64,000 bases of DNA, from positions 9,444,048-9,508,047 of the forward strand of contig NC_091208.1 in assembly GCF_040958095.1 (NCBI RefSeq). Direction: 5' to 3'. Under the pieces are notes generated by a model. The model saw only the letters and a program-made list of their open reading frames with translations, had not been told where the DNA came from and searched no databases. The translations under genes and the position numbers were made by a program. Positions 11,167-22,660 of the stretch are shown one piece after another. How positions within the stretch are numbered: the stretch's first letter is position 1; each line of letters opens with the position of its first letter. Source of the DNA: Procambarus clarkii. Lineage: Eukaryota > Arthropoda > Malacostraca > Decapoda > Cambaridae.

Positions 11167-12953
11167 ATGACCGCCAGAAGCAACAGGGGAACAGGGAAAA
11201 GTTCAGGCGACGAAATGAAGGAAATGTTCGCCCAGTTTCTGGAGGACATCAAGAATGAAATGCAGGAAATGAAGAATGAAATAAGCAACCTAAAAAGAGA
11301 GCTGACAGCAGCAAAGGAGGAGATTAGAGCCCTCAAAGAGAACAGTATCGATGCTGAGACTCAGATAACCACCCAGGGAGAAGGTGGTAATAGTATTTTG
11401 GAAGAGAATGCCACATTAAAAGCAACATTTGCAGAAATGCTAAAAAAAAACCTCTGAAGTAATGTCTGCAGTGATGGAGGTGGCCATGAAAGCAGCCACC
11501 TCACAGGAAGCAGCACGCTCCACTACCCAGCTGCTGGAAAGGAAAAGAGCAGTGGTAGCTGTAGGTATTAAAGAGCAGGAAGGCTCTAATAGGAAAGAGT
11601 GGAATGATAAGGACAAAGCGGCAGTGAATGAAATACTGAAGGCACTAGACATGGAAGGGGCTGAGCATAGCATTGAGAAGGTTTTTCAGGTTAGGCTGGT
11701 ACAAAAAAGACCGAGACCGTGTGTTAAAGATAGTGTTTGCAAACGAGAACACAAAGGACACGATTCTAACAAAGGAAAGCCACCTGCAACATGTGGGAGA
11801 ATTTAAAAAAGTATTCCTCCAGAGGGACATGACGAGGGAGGAGAGGGGCCATGGCGGCAGAAGCAAGGAAGAAGCGCAGGGCGAGAGGGGAAAACCAGGA
11901 AACCACAGCTCCCAACACATCACCCCCAGAAGCGAGGGGGGAACCCACAACCAGCTACCCAGTAACACCAGCCGGGAGGGCAACCCCACCACCCTCCTCT
12001 GCATAGAAAACCCCCCTTTCCTTCCTGTCCTCCCTCCCCGTTCACCCCATACCCTCCCTGTCCTTCCCCCTTCACTTGACCCCCCACCCCTCAACCCAGT
12101 ATCCTCTGCAACCCTGGTATCCACCTCACAAATCCTCACACCCATGGCACAGCTTCCTCCACCAGCAGAACATTCACCAAGGAGGAGATTAGAGAAGGGA
12201 CAGAAGAAAGTGAGCCTCAAGGCAATGTACACTAACATAGACGGTATTACAAATAAAGCAAATGAACTTGGAGAATGGGTACTAGAGGAAAACCCAGACA
12301 TAATAACTCTCACAGAAACAAAGCTGACGAAAACAATAACAAATGCAGTGTTCCCACAGGACTATTATGTTATGAGACAAGAGAGAAAAGGAAGAGGTGG
12401 GGGTGGTGTAGCTCTGCTGGTAAGAAATGGCTTGGATTTTGAGGAGTTGGTTGTTCACGGATGTGAAGGTTTCAGTGACTACATAATAGGAACAATAACA
12501 ACTGGAGGGCAAAAAATTATAGTTGTAGTCATATATAATCCACCACCAAATGACAGAAGACCCAGACAGGAATATGATAGAAACAATATGGCCACCATTA
12601 TCATAATAGAGAGAGCAGCTTCTGTTGCTAGCAGGAATGGATCTGGACTACTAATCATGAGAGACTTCAACCATGGGAAGATAGATTGGGAAAACAGAGA
12701 CCCGCATGGAGGATCAGAAACATGGAGAGCTAAGCTGCTGGACGTGGCAACAAGAAACTTTCTAAGCCAGCACATCAAGGATACAACAAGAATGAGAGGA
12801 GAGGATGAACCAGCAATGCTTGATCTGATATTTACCCTAAATGAGTGGGATATAAGGGAAGTCAAGATGGAAGCGCCCTTGGGAATGAGTGATCACAGTG
12901 TATTGAACTTTGAGTACCTGGTAGAGCTAGGAATTATCCCCCCCCAAAACTAG
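11167..12953 (+). pseudogene. L2-like ORF, N-terminal coiled coil plus APE endonuclease, frameshifted
   Basis: The first segment (11167-11457) is a Glu/Lys-rich heptad coiled coil (MKNEISNLKRELTAAKEEIR). Frame changes at an A run (11443-11451) and at another A run near 11704 move the reading frame twice. The last frame (11673-12953) reads through a basic ORF1-like stretch and a Pro-rich linker straight into an APE domain: MYTNIDGITNKANELGEWVL near 12225, then ITLTETKL (catalytic Glu), RGGGGVALLVRN and MSDHSVL. The absence of any stop between the coiled-coil part and APE suggests a single fused ORF. MRDFNHG stands where GDFN is usual. The frame ends after a C run near 12932, another likely indel. 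Confidence 0.75.
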
Positions 12954-12994
12954 GAAACAAAAGGCTACCATACCGAAAGGGAAATTATGAGGAG

Positions 12995-15738
12995 ATGAGA
13001 AGCTTCCTAAGGGAAATACCTTGGGACACAGACCTCAGAGCTAAGTCTGTACAGGATATGATGGACTATGTCACCCAAAAGTGTCAGGAGGCAGTAAGCA
13101 GATACATCCTGGCCCAAAAGGAAAAATCCGAGAAGCAAAAGAAGAATCCATGGTATAATAGGCCATGTATGGAAGCAAAGAAACTGAACAAAAGGGCGTG
13201 GAGGAACTTCCGGAATAACAGAACACCAGAAAGCAGAGAGAGATACCAGAGAACCAGGAATGAGTATGTCAGGGTGAGAAGAGAAGCAGAGAAGAGTTAT
13301 GAAAATGATATAGCAAACAAAGCCAAGACCGAACCAAAGCTACTCCACAGTCACATCAGAAGGAAAACAACAGTGAAAGAACAGGTAGTGAAACTTAGAA
13401 CAGGCGAGGACAGGTATACAGAGAAAGACAAAGAGTGTGTGATGAACTCAACAAGAGGTTCCAAGAGGTCTTCACAACAGAACAAGGTGAGGTCACTGTG
13501 CTAGGAGAAAGGGAAGTAAACCAGGCGGCCTTGGAAGAGTTTGAAATTACGAGAGAGGAGGTCAAGAGACACCTGCTGGACCTGGATGTTAGAAAGGCTG
13601 TTGGTCCAGACGGAATCTCGCCATGGGTACTGAAAGAGTGTGCAGAGACACTTTGCTTGCCACTCTCCATAGTGTATAGTAGGTCACTGGAGACGGGAGA
13701 ACTACCAGAAATATGGAAGATGGCAAATGTGGTCCCAATATACAAAAAGGGCGACAGGCAAGAGGCACTGAACTACAGGCCAGTATCCTTGACTTGTATA
13801 TCATGCAAGGTGATGGAGAAGATCGTGAGAAAAAACCTGGTAGCATATCTGGAGAGAAGGAACTTCGTGACAAATCGACAACATGGGTTCAGGGAGGGTA
13901 AATCTTGCCTGACTGGCTTAATAAAATTCTATGACCAGGTAACACAGATTAAGCAAGTGTGACGGTAAAGCGTTGGTGTTCGGCTGTTTCAAAAGCTGGG
14001 GGCAGGGCCTCGTCACATAACAAAAAAAAAAGAGAAGTTTGTCCTTTCGTCTGTGGTAAGGTAATGGGAAGACACACAAAACACAAGTATATAAACAATG
14101 AAATTTTAATTACTCTAGAAAACAAGACATGAATAAAGGCAATCTCATAAAATGCAGGACAAGTCAACAAACAAAACAACATGAATAATCACTGGCAATG
14201 AAAAGTTATGCTAAGACAATAAGTTATAGTGATAGCAATATAAATAAAATATGTGCGGTGCTGGAATACTGGCTTCAAGCTGCCACCTCCCTTAGTACAC
14301 GAAAGCCAAGGCTTAGTCTACCAGCGAGAGATGTCAACTCCATGGAGCACAGAGATATTCTGAGGAGTACGGCGTGCTGCTGCCCAGACGTCGACTCTCG
14401 GTGGTGGTGGTGAGTGCAGGTGCGGCGAGACACCAGCCAATCAGCAACAGGCAGGCGGAGTATAAGCAGTTTGCTGGTTACGGCGGCTGTAGCAGGTGTC
14501 GGGGTGTGCATGGTATGATTTGCTTCCTGGGCAAAACGTTTGGCGATACTGGTGGACGTATCTTCTATATAGTATCTTGTACTTTAAAGACGTAATGATG
14601 TAGGGAAGAGCAGGCTCAATCTCTCTTGAAAGAGATTATCGTCACACAAGAAAGAGAGGGCTGGGCGGACTGCATTTTCTTGGATTGTCGGAAAGCCTTT
14701 GACACAGTACCGCATAAGAGGATGGTACATAAGCTGAAGAGACAGGCAGGTGTAGCTGGTAAGGTGCTCCAGTGGATAAGGGGAGTACCTAAGCAATAGG
14801 AAGCAGTGAGTTACAGTGAGGGGTGAGACCTCCGATTGGCGTGAAGTCACCAGTTGACTTCCACAGGGCTCTGTACTCGGTCCTATCTTGTTTCTGATAT
14901 ATGTAAATGATCTCCCGGAGGGTATAGATTCATTTCTCTCAATGTTTGCGGACGATGCCAAAATTATGAGAAGGATTAAGACAGAAGAGGACTGTTTGAG
15001 GCTTCAAGAAGACCTAGACAAACTGAAGGAATGGTCGAACAAGTGGTTGTTAGAGTTTAACCCAACCAAATGTAATATAATGAAGATAGGTGTAGGGAGC
15101 AGGAGGCCAAATACAAGGTATCATCTGGGAGAGGAAATTCTTCAGGAGTCAGAGAAAGAAAAAGACTTGGGAGTTGATATCACACCAGACCTGTCTCCTG
15201 CAGCACATATCAAGAGGATAACATCAGCGGCATATGCCAGGCTGGCCAGATACGAACGGCATTCAGAAATTTGTGTAAAGAATCATTCAGAACTTTGTAT
15301 ACCACATATGTCAGGCCAATCCTGGAGTACGCAGCCCCAGCATGGAGTCCATATCTAGTCAAGGATAAGACTAAACTGGAAAAGGTTCAAAGATTTGCCA
15401 CCAGACTAGTACCCGAGCTGAGAGGTATGAGCTACGAGGAGAGACTACGGGAATTAAACCTCACTTCGCTGGAAGACAGAAGAGTTAGGGGGGACATGAT
15501 CACAACATTCAAGATTCTGAAGGGAATTGATAGGGTAGATAAAGACAGGCTATTTAACACAAGAGGCACACGCACAAGGGGACACAGTTGGAAACTGAGA
15601 GCCCAAATGAGCCACAGAGATATTAGAAAGAACTTTTTTAGTGTCAGAGTGGTTGACAAATGGAATGCATTAGGAAGTGATGTGGTGGAGGCTGACTCCA
15701 TACTCAGTTTCAGGTGTAGATATGATAGAGCCCAATAG
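12995..15738 (+). pseudogene. L2-like reverse transcriptase and C-terminal region, broken
   Basis: Continues from the APE domain. 12995-13440 holds the basic linker (KKNPWYNRPCMEAKKLNKRA). After a frame change near 13440, 13435-13957 carries the RT N-terminus (VGPDGISPWVLKE, ANVVPIYKKGDRQEALNYRP, NRQHGFREGKSC). The 13958-14646 element interrupts it just before RT motif A, which resumes as CIFLDCRKAFDTVPHKR at about 14670-14720. Stops and indels near 14790-14880 precede GPILFLIYVNDLP and MFADDAK (motif C, FADD) at about 14940. The end is split again near 15260, then YVRPILEYAAPAWSP and the family C-terminus follow to TAG 15736-15738. Not functional. Confidence 0.8.
13958..14646. mobile_element. 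689-bp inverted-repeat element inserted in the L2-like RT
   Basis: Starts TGTGACGGTAAAG and ends TTATCGTCACA, giving imperfect terminal inverted repeats (TGTGACG[G/A]TAA). It is flanked by CAAG on both sides (13954-13957 and 14647-14650), a 4-bp target duplication. Excising the element and one CAAG brings the L2 RT segments together. It has no transposase or other recognisable ORF, so it is a non-autonomous DNA transposon or similar. Confidence 0.75.
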
Positions 15739-15845
15739 GCTCAGGAATCTGTACACCTGTTGATTGACGGTTGAGAGGCAGGACCAAAGAGCCAGAGCTC
15801 AACTCCCGCAAGCACAACTAGGTGAGTACAACTAGATGAGTACAC

Positions 15846-16483
15846 ATATACTAGCGTCATTAAAATACTCCAAAAAACTGTTATATTCCTTTCACCAGTG
15901 TATTTTTTTGGTTTTAATCTATTGAACATTCATCCTCTGTACCTTTCATAAGTAGGGACCCCCTTCTTGATGCCTAATACTTATAATAAACATACGCGAC
16001 AAAAAGAAAGAAAAAAACAGGTTAGGATAGGGGACGATTTGCGCAGGCGCACCCTGGGTGGTTGGTCCTTGGGACCCAAAGGGGGACGGACCACCACCCC
16101 ACCAGCCAGCCAAGTGCTCGCCGAAAGCGTCCTGACCCGACAACTTGAAAAGTTTTTTCACGATTTGGCCTGCCGGGGGTCGAGTCGGCATGGAAGTGCC
16201 CAACCGTTTCTGAAAATCAAATCACGATTTGTCTCATTTTACACTACTAGAAGTCGGTGAGAGGAAGTGCTGAAGTTGTAGAGAAAAGAGCCAGGGCTTG
16301 ACCCAGCTGCTATCTTGAGTCGATGCTGAAACAGCCCCACAACTTGCTAGACTTTGGGTTTGGCCCAGAATGGGCGGCAGCGGCAGTGCTTCTTCATTCT
16401 AGGAAGAAACAGTCTGTCTTCTGGTGGTGTCTTCTTTCTTCTTTCTTGTGTCTTCTTTCTTGAGTCTTCATTCTTCTTTCTTC
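15846..16483. other. intergenic sequence with a GC-rich hairpin and TTCTT-rich tract
   Basis: Near 16050-16095 GGTGGTTGGTCC faces GGACCACCACC around a short spacer. 16390-16495 is a TTCTTC/TTTCTTG-rich tract adjoining the end of the minus-strand gag remnant. No ORF2 of that element is found here. Confidence 0.5.
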
Positions 16484-18053
16484 TTACTTCATAATTTTCT
16501 TCTTCCTTCTCTGTTGTCTTAGCTGTATGCTGCGAGCATTTAGGTCCTGTAGGTCAGGACGGAGGAGGTTTGGTAGAAGAGTGGACTCGTCGCACTCAGT
16601 TAGGATGGCAATTGCAGGAACGGGGCTCCCATTTTTCTGTTCTGGATACTGCTCTCGAAGTACTTTATATTGCTGGTTGTAGAGTTTGCTGGCAATTTTC
16701 CTAAATTCGGGAGATCCAAAAGTGGTTTTGCTTCGTTGCAGAGCCAGGTCTTGCCTAGTTGAGAAGTTCGATGCCTCTGGTGATTGAGTTTCACCATCAA
16801 AATAGGCAGTAGAATCATCAGCAGATGATAAGCGGAGGTCAGGTGACGAGTAAGTTTTTTCTAGTACTGGAGAAGTTTTCATTGAGTCAGTTGAGACGTC
16901 AGGCTGAGGAGGTATAGGATCGTCTGGAGAGGCAGCTTGCAGAGGTGGTGCAGTTGTAGCAGGTTGCAGAGGGTGGACATCAGCAGGCAGTAGATCTGCC
17001 AGTGCAACTGGAAAGATGGTGTTGTCAGAGGCTGAAGTAGAAGTAGCTGAAGTCCTAGCTGTGGCAGTGTCTGAAGCTGTATTCGTGAAGAGTTCCTCAG
17101 GGACATTAAATGTTGGAAGGCCATTGGAAGCATATAGTATGCTTAGAATTCGAACGAATTCCTTGCAGTTTGTGCCTGCCATCATTTCAGCCAGGCGAAT
17201 GAGTCTACAGATAGTACTATGATCGATGTTGGGGGATACCAACTGGTGTGGTGAAGGCTGGCTTGTTGATTGGCCAGAGAGGGGTTGTGGCTGTTGTGGC
17301 TGAGTCGATGATTGGTTGGCGGCCTGGGAGCCAGGCCCCCATTGGCTTGCAGGCTGTGCAGAAGCTCCGTCCACACCCAAATTTCAACGTGCTGCTTACA
17401 CGTTGAAGTTTGGTGGTGGACGTCGAGTGGTGTTGGTCTGCCTGGCATCGGACATCTTCTGTATTTGGTCACGTCGTCCGGGGCTCTCAGCGGCGACGGC
17501 AGAATGTTCGCCATCACAGAGAAGGCAGTGAAGATATTTGTTGGTGCAGTTGTTGAAGTGGTGGTTTTCGGCGCACTTGCTGCACCGTTGGTCCTGAGAT
17601 GTACAGTTCTTTGTGAAGTGCTCATAGCTATAGCTATAACACTTGCAGCATTGCCGAATGCGGTAATAGTGTTCTTTGGTGATCGGTCGAGGTGTACTGG
17701 CGATTCCAAAGCACCAGAAGCCGTTGTTAGTTGCACAGGTAGCTTCCTCAGGCGATGTGAAGGTCACCTTCATGGTGGAGTGTTGACTGTCGTTTATAGG
17801 AATGAACTTGAAAGAGACAGCGGTCAAGGAAGTGTTCTGCTCGTTAATGCTGGTGATGACGTTGGTGGCACCTTTTTTTAGAGTACACACCCTGAAATGC
17901 TGCGGCACTACTGAACAACAGTTGGAGTTCTCCATCGTCGACGACGTGTAGAACCAGTGGTGCAACAGGGATTTTAGTGGTGATCAGATCCATGATCTCT
18001 ATCAGGGTTAAGGTCCGGTCCCCTCTGAATTGCACCTTGATCCGGTAGATCAT
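16484..18053 (-). pseudogene. Jockey-type ORF1 (gag) with CCHC knuckles, no ORF2 alongside
   Basis: Reading on the minus strand from an ATG at 18053: an N-terminal RRM-like region, a frame change in the T run at 17873-17879, then three cysteine knuckles (CCKCYSYSYEHFTKNC, CSKCAENHHFNNC, CLLCDGEHSAV) at about 17500-17650. The frame is interrupted by TAA (17396-17398) and TGA (17387-17389) at a hairpin. It then stays open from about 17380 to 16484 as a Gln/Ser/Thr/Pro-rich tail with a basic end (RQQRRKKKIMK). The layout matches the Jockey-type ORF1 at 42037. Such proteins bind element RNA. The APE/RT ORF expected downstream (below 16484) is absent. Confidence 0.65.
17377..17413. repeat. 15-bp near-perfect inverted repeat carrying the gag stop codons
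   Basis: CCAAATTTCAACGTG, a 7-base loop, CACGTTGAAGTTTGG (one mismatch). The loop and left arm supply the two in-frame stops that split the gag remnant, so the inversion-type duplication probably broke it. Confidence 0.75.
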
Positions 18054-18179
18054 GGTACACAGGCTTAGTATCAAATACCAGACGGTTGTAAGAGGCCTTC
18101 CGTCTCTTATCAGTATAATGCACAAGATTTAGGATGAGGTTTGACTTTCTAAGGAATAATGCTCTGAAAATTCAGTTCC

Positions 18180-19100
18180 ATATTACACTGTTGCACTCAT
18201 GTTAATTACTAAGGTTCTCATTTGACGGAGACTAAGTGTAACAAGAGAACCCTAACATCAACTTATGTAAATGCTGATTTAATGTTTTCCCAACTATGTT
18301 GACAGCTCTTGTTTGATGTTGAGAAAATGCAAAAGTTTGTAGAGAATAGAGGGAGAGAAGAAGGGAGGGGGAGGGAAGGAGAAGATGAAGGGAAAAGGGA
18401 TAATGATTCGGGCTCCTACAGACAAGAGCTTTCAGCGAAGTATTCTCTTTACATTTAGCTGAAACTTTGTTTCAAGACATTATATACATTTTTACAGCGA
18501 TGTATAAATTTTAAAAATGTAACAGTTTTTGGCCCTCGGTAATATAATTATTCTTTTTATTTGTTTATGCCTCCAAAATCTAGATTTTTTTATTATTTTT
18601 TAGAAACTTGCCTTAGAGAATTTAGGGAACATGTCTAGGGCAAAGTTCTAAGGCAGGTTTTAAGGCATTAAGGTAATAATATCAATTTTTTCCCTACATT
18701 GGAGGGATAACAAATTTGAGAACAATTCTCACTCAGCTACTCTTCCTAACGCTTCCCAACGTCAAGAAACTGTCGTACTACAGTGCCCTTATCCTAACTT
18801 ACCAGTGGACCCAAAACAGAAAACGGGACATTAGGTCACTTTATTGAGCCGCTTCCATTCTCCAGTACGACTATTTTTGGCCTTAGGTAGACCATACGTC
18901 AAAATGCGACGTTCTATTAGGAGGACGGCTTGACACGCTACCCAGGGGAAATGGCTGTAATGTTACAGTGTATTATGTAATGAGGCTGGTGTCAGGATCT
19001 GTATTTTAATTAATTATTTCCGTTAAACACGATGGTGCAAAGTAGAACAACTTCACAGTACTCAGTGACCCATTTAGGGTCACGTGACCAAGTACTGACA
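18180..19100. repeat. ~0.9-kb satellite module, copy 1
   Basis: Shares long stretches with 47700-48610, for example AACTTATGTAAATGC, CAAGAAACTGTCGTACTA and GCGACGTTCTATTAGGAGGA, in the same order. It ends with the palindrome GGTCACGTGACC (19078-19089) just before the CRE minisatellite. No gene in it. Confidence 0.85.
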
Positions 19101-19110
19101 GTGAGAGGAG

Positions 19111-19255
19111 ACCAGTAACGTCATGCACTAAGCAGGACCCCAGTGACGTCATGCGCTAAGCAGGACCCCAGTGATGTCATGCACTAAGCAGGACCCCAGT
19201 GATGTCATGCACTAAGCTGGACCCCAGTGACGTCATGCACTAAGCAGGACACCTC
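19111..19255. repeat. 28-bp CRE-like minisatellite, array 1 (short)
   Basis: About five units of the type GTGACGTCATGCACTAAGCA + GGACCCCA. Some sites are TGATGTCA, the CpG-loss form. Followed by the shared tail GACTCTGACATGAGAATG. Confidence 0.9.
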
Positions 19256-19406
19256 ATGAATGAGAGGACTCTGACATGAGAATGAACTCCCTGCTCTGTG
19301 CAGTGATCATTGTAAAGCACTGTTAAACACCTGCTTTCTGGTTGTTTCTTGAATTCAACAACAATATCACAATATTTCTGGACAGAACCAGACAATCACC
19401 AGAGGT

Positions 19407-19637
19407 ATGCTGAACAGCAACCCTGACATGATCGGTAGATATAGATATAGCAGGACATCAGACATAGCTGAAGCACTTTACATCAAGCACTCAGTTAGGT
19501 ACACTATGGTTGACAAGTCTAAGACGTTTACACCAACCCAACTTCTTCTTCAGCTGATCAATGCAACTGCAGAGCAAGATTACCTAGTCTCCCCTCGACA
19601 GGACATCCATCTTCCCTCTCTTCATGCCTCGATGTAA
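19407..19637 (+). pseudogene. possible Penelope/GIY-YIG C-terminal remnant
   Basis: A short frame with MIGRYRYSRTSDIAEALYIKHS, which matches in spacing the Penelope nuclease C-terminus IIDRYSDSRRLDVCEALHIK found at 3851-5587, but is clearly diverged. The YIG motif is absent. It follows the shared HOR tail, so it is probably an old insertion fragment. Confidence 0.35.
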
Positions 19638-19639
19638 TC

Positions 19640-20587
19640 TATACTTCTTGCAACATTGCGAGAATCAATTGCTTTGAAGATGAAGAGGAAACATTAATTT
19701 AGGGACAACGTGAATTTTTTGTGTAATTACTCATTTATTTCTTACATTAATATTATCTAATTCACTACTGAATTAGTGGACATGAAAACACTCGATGTCC
19801 ATCAATCACTTTCAAATCTACTTTGAGGACTCTTCATCCCCCCAGACCTCAGAACACGTCCTGTAAAATCTACCATTTATTTCCTTGAGCTTCCAAGGCA
19901 GGGGGTCGAGGCTCTCTCTCTCTCTCCCTCTGCGACCCAACACCATCTCTCAACCACCTCGCGCCTCATACAGATACAGGCGACATTTAGACGATGAAGT
20001 CTTCCCTAAAAGCCCAGTTTCTTAAATGACAAACCCGGCTGTTTGGTTCCTTTGGAGGGCATAAAACATGACATATATGCAGTTTATGGCGTAAATGTGT
20101 AAACATCACTCAGGATGAGGAGGGGTGATGTCTCCATGACAACGGCGTCGCATCTTCCCTTTAACCGGTATTTAAATACTACATTACAAGTGAATAAGAA
20201 AGAAATGTCCAAAATCTGAACAATGTTGAAGTGAAACAAGTAGGAAGACGTGTTGTAACATCATCATGCATCTTAACTCTATGACCCAAGTATTAGGATA
20301 TTTTGCAACATCATCAAGGTACCAAACTCTTTTTTTTAGTTTAATAAAATATTTCTTTATAAATATTGAGTTCCATGAGTCCGAACCCGGGAACTGAGTG
20401 CATTGGCATGTTATCAATTTCTCTTGCAAATTCTACTACGCTCGTGTTGATATAAATTATATTTACAGGAGTTTGTATATCACGCATAAAGAAGTTGTCA
20501 GGATCTACCACTTTCATGCTGTTTATTGTAGTGTTTATTGTTATAACATAACCAAGCACTGCATCACCAACCTCAACAAGGCCCAGA
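19640..20587. repeat. HOR tail modules left of the BEL insertion
   Basis: After about 19640-20020 of unrecognised sequence, the shared block (CAGGATGAGGAGGGGTGATG, near 20110), two degenerate ~50-bp repeats (20225-20330) and the fixed linker (GAGTTCCATGAGTCCGAACC, 20367) appear. The end is a partial 84-bp unit cut at 20587 by the BEL 5' LTR. The continuation is at 38045. Confidence 0.8.
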
Positions 20588-22331
20588 TGTTGGAAATTTC
20601 CAACACTAATACACTACTATTGTATTATAATAAATCATTATTATTATATACTAACTACAGTAGTCACTAAATTTACTAACAGTAGTGTCAACATAAACTA
20701 ACCATTATATCTGCGTATTAATGCTGGAATTCTTACGAAATAAAGCACCAACATTGCGTCAGATAATGTCTAGTTAAACACATTTATTGCCAATGTGCTA
20801 GAGAATTAAATGTGGTTCTCTAAAATCATCAGTATTCCGTGTGATAATTATTTACGGATAACATAACTCCCAAATAATTCTAAATCGAGAGTTTTAGTTA
20901 CAATTGTTATCAAGTAATAGTTTTCTGTCACGCGTGAATGCCATGGAGAAAACTAAAATCTTCTCCATTTCTCGTTTACTACCATAAGACGAGAAAGCGA
21001 TAATATTTAAATCCCTAGAATCACAACCCAGTCCTTATTAAAGTATTTCAACCTCAATTGCGCGAAATAGTATTATTCGTGATTAATAATTTCTGTGGTG
21101 AATGCGGGACGCCATTGTGGAGCCAGCTGGTGCAGCGTGCGTGCTTGGACAGAGGAAAGTCGTGGCGTCAGAGTCTGAGACACGTGGCGTTGGGAAGTTA
21201 TCAGCAAGAATTACACTGATACCCAACTAATAACGAATAATTATTCTTCCACGTGCTCCATAGTGCTCGGCCAATCAATAACGCGTCGAGAATCAAGCCA
21301 AACTCTCAATCACGTGTACAACACCGTGGAAGTCTGGGACTGTTAGACGCGATATCGGCAGACTTCAGCAGTTACTGCGCTCATGCTAAGTATATTTTCT
21401 TTCTTGATGCATCATTAGAGATTGCATATTTCGTGGGTAGTCTGTCGTTATATAGTGGGACAACACCAAGTCCAACGTTAGTATCGCATTAATATTTATT
21501 TTCTGTTTTCATAAATATTGAGATCTAAGTAGCCTAGTTCAATGCTACGTAATATCCTTTAAATTTCAGCTCGTATGTGAGGAGTCAACGAGTCGTTAAC
21601 CGCATTCGTGTTATTCACCTCTAATGGCTTCTATGTGGAGATCTTGAGATCACGAGGACGAGGCACGAACGATGTGCCCGAAACGCTTTGCGTAATAGTG
21701 GCTTTAGGCATTGTATGTACTAGCTCTATCTATAAAGCCAACAAACTTTGTAAAATCTCTTTATGTATGTACCTTTACCTAAATAAAAAATTATTATTAT
21801 TATTATTATGTCATAAAAATCGTCTTAAAGCTAAGACTTTTTGTACACATTTAATTTTTCCATTTTATTATACAAATTCATAAGATTATCATATCGAATA
21901 TTTTACCATATGATTATTGGAAATTGATGTGTTTACTTAGATGATTGTTTTTTAATTTTAATAATCATTAATATTCTCTATTTGAATTTACCTATTGATT
22001 TGATAATATTTGAGGTCATAATATTATTTACTTAACAATGAACTGGTGACGAACCACAATAGTTCCAAGACGTATATGAAGTTCTAGCAATACCCCCCCC
22101 CCCCAATGTAGGTGTTTGAGGCTCTGACTTTAGTTAATTAATCATACAGTCCATTATTTATTTAAGTGATTATTCTTTCTAATATTTATCCATAGTCACT
22201 GGTTCTTCAGTGTGTTTTCTAATGATCACTTTTTATTAGTTTCCCTCTTTTCTCAAAAGTAGGTGGTCCTTCGTTATTAAATTAAATAAGTATGTAATTA
22301 AATAATTGAGTCAAGCCCCAGATATCCCACA
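20588..22331 (+). repeat. BEL/Pao 5' LTR
   Basis: 1744 bp, against 1622 bp for the 3' LTR. The difference is mostly a 136-bp insertion at 21676-21811, offset by a ~24-bp stretch (near 36946) missing here around 21109. An AATAAA-containing segment lies near 20739 and a TATATAGTGGGA motif near 21450. The two LTRs differ at few positions otherwise. Confidence 0.9.
21676..21811 (+). mobile_element. SINE-tail-like insertion in the 5' LTR
   Basis: Absent from the 3' LTR at GATGT|CAT and flanked by ATGT on both sides (21672-21675, 21808-21811). It shares CCCGAAACGCTTTGCGTAAT-type sequence with the 3' part of the SINE at 47309-47590 and ends AATAAAAAATTATTATTATT. It is a 5'-truncated SINE or a related element's 3' end. 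Confidence 0.7.
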
Positions 22332-22334
22332 TTA

Positions 22335-22352
22335 TGGTCCTTATCGAACCGG
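22335..22352 (+). promoter_or_regulatory. candidate primer-binding site
   Basis: TGGTCCTTATCGAACCGG begins three bases after the 5' LTR, in the position and with the TGG start expected of a tRNA primer site. The matching tRNA cannot be named from sequence alone. Confidence 0.35.
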
Positions 22353-22373
22353 ATATAGATATATATATACTGT

Positions 22374-22482
22374 GTCAGACCACGGAGGAAAAATGAAACA
22401 GGAAATTTCCTTAAGTACTTTCGTATATTAAATACATCTTCAGAAGGTCATTTTACAGATCATTGTAACATTGTGGTCTGAC
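22374..22482. repeat. 109-bp segment bounded by 10-bp inverted repeats in the BEL leader
   Basis: GTCAGACCAC (22374-22383) and GTGGTCTGAC (22473-22482) are perfect inverted repeats. The inside contains GGAAATTTCC and TACTTTCGTATATTAAATAC. It could be a small inserted element or a leader RNA hairpin. Confidence 0.6.
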
Positions 22483-22660
22483 ATTGTCACATTCTTAATC
22501 ACGTGTTTATTTTCGTGATATACACACATATATACTAATTAGTAATAACTAATCACCGTGTGAAGTAGTCTAGACTAACCACATTTATTAATTGTGTCTA
22601 CCGGCAGTATACCACATAGGTTAGCCTAATTCACACTAATTCATTTGCTACTTATACCTC

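Larger units (their letters stand above)
11167..15845 (+). mobile_element. L2/CR1-like non-LTR retrotransposon, decayed, with nested insertion
   Basis: Order along the plus strand: coiled-coil/ORF1-like region, APE endonuclease, RT (interrupted by a separate 689-bp element at 13958-14646), C-terminal region, then a 3' end carrying CACAACTAGGTGAGTACAAC-type tandem tail units (about 15815-15843). A simple-repeat tail in place of poly-A is typical of L2/CR1-type elements. The element lies outside the satellite array. Confidence 0.8.
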
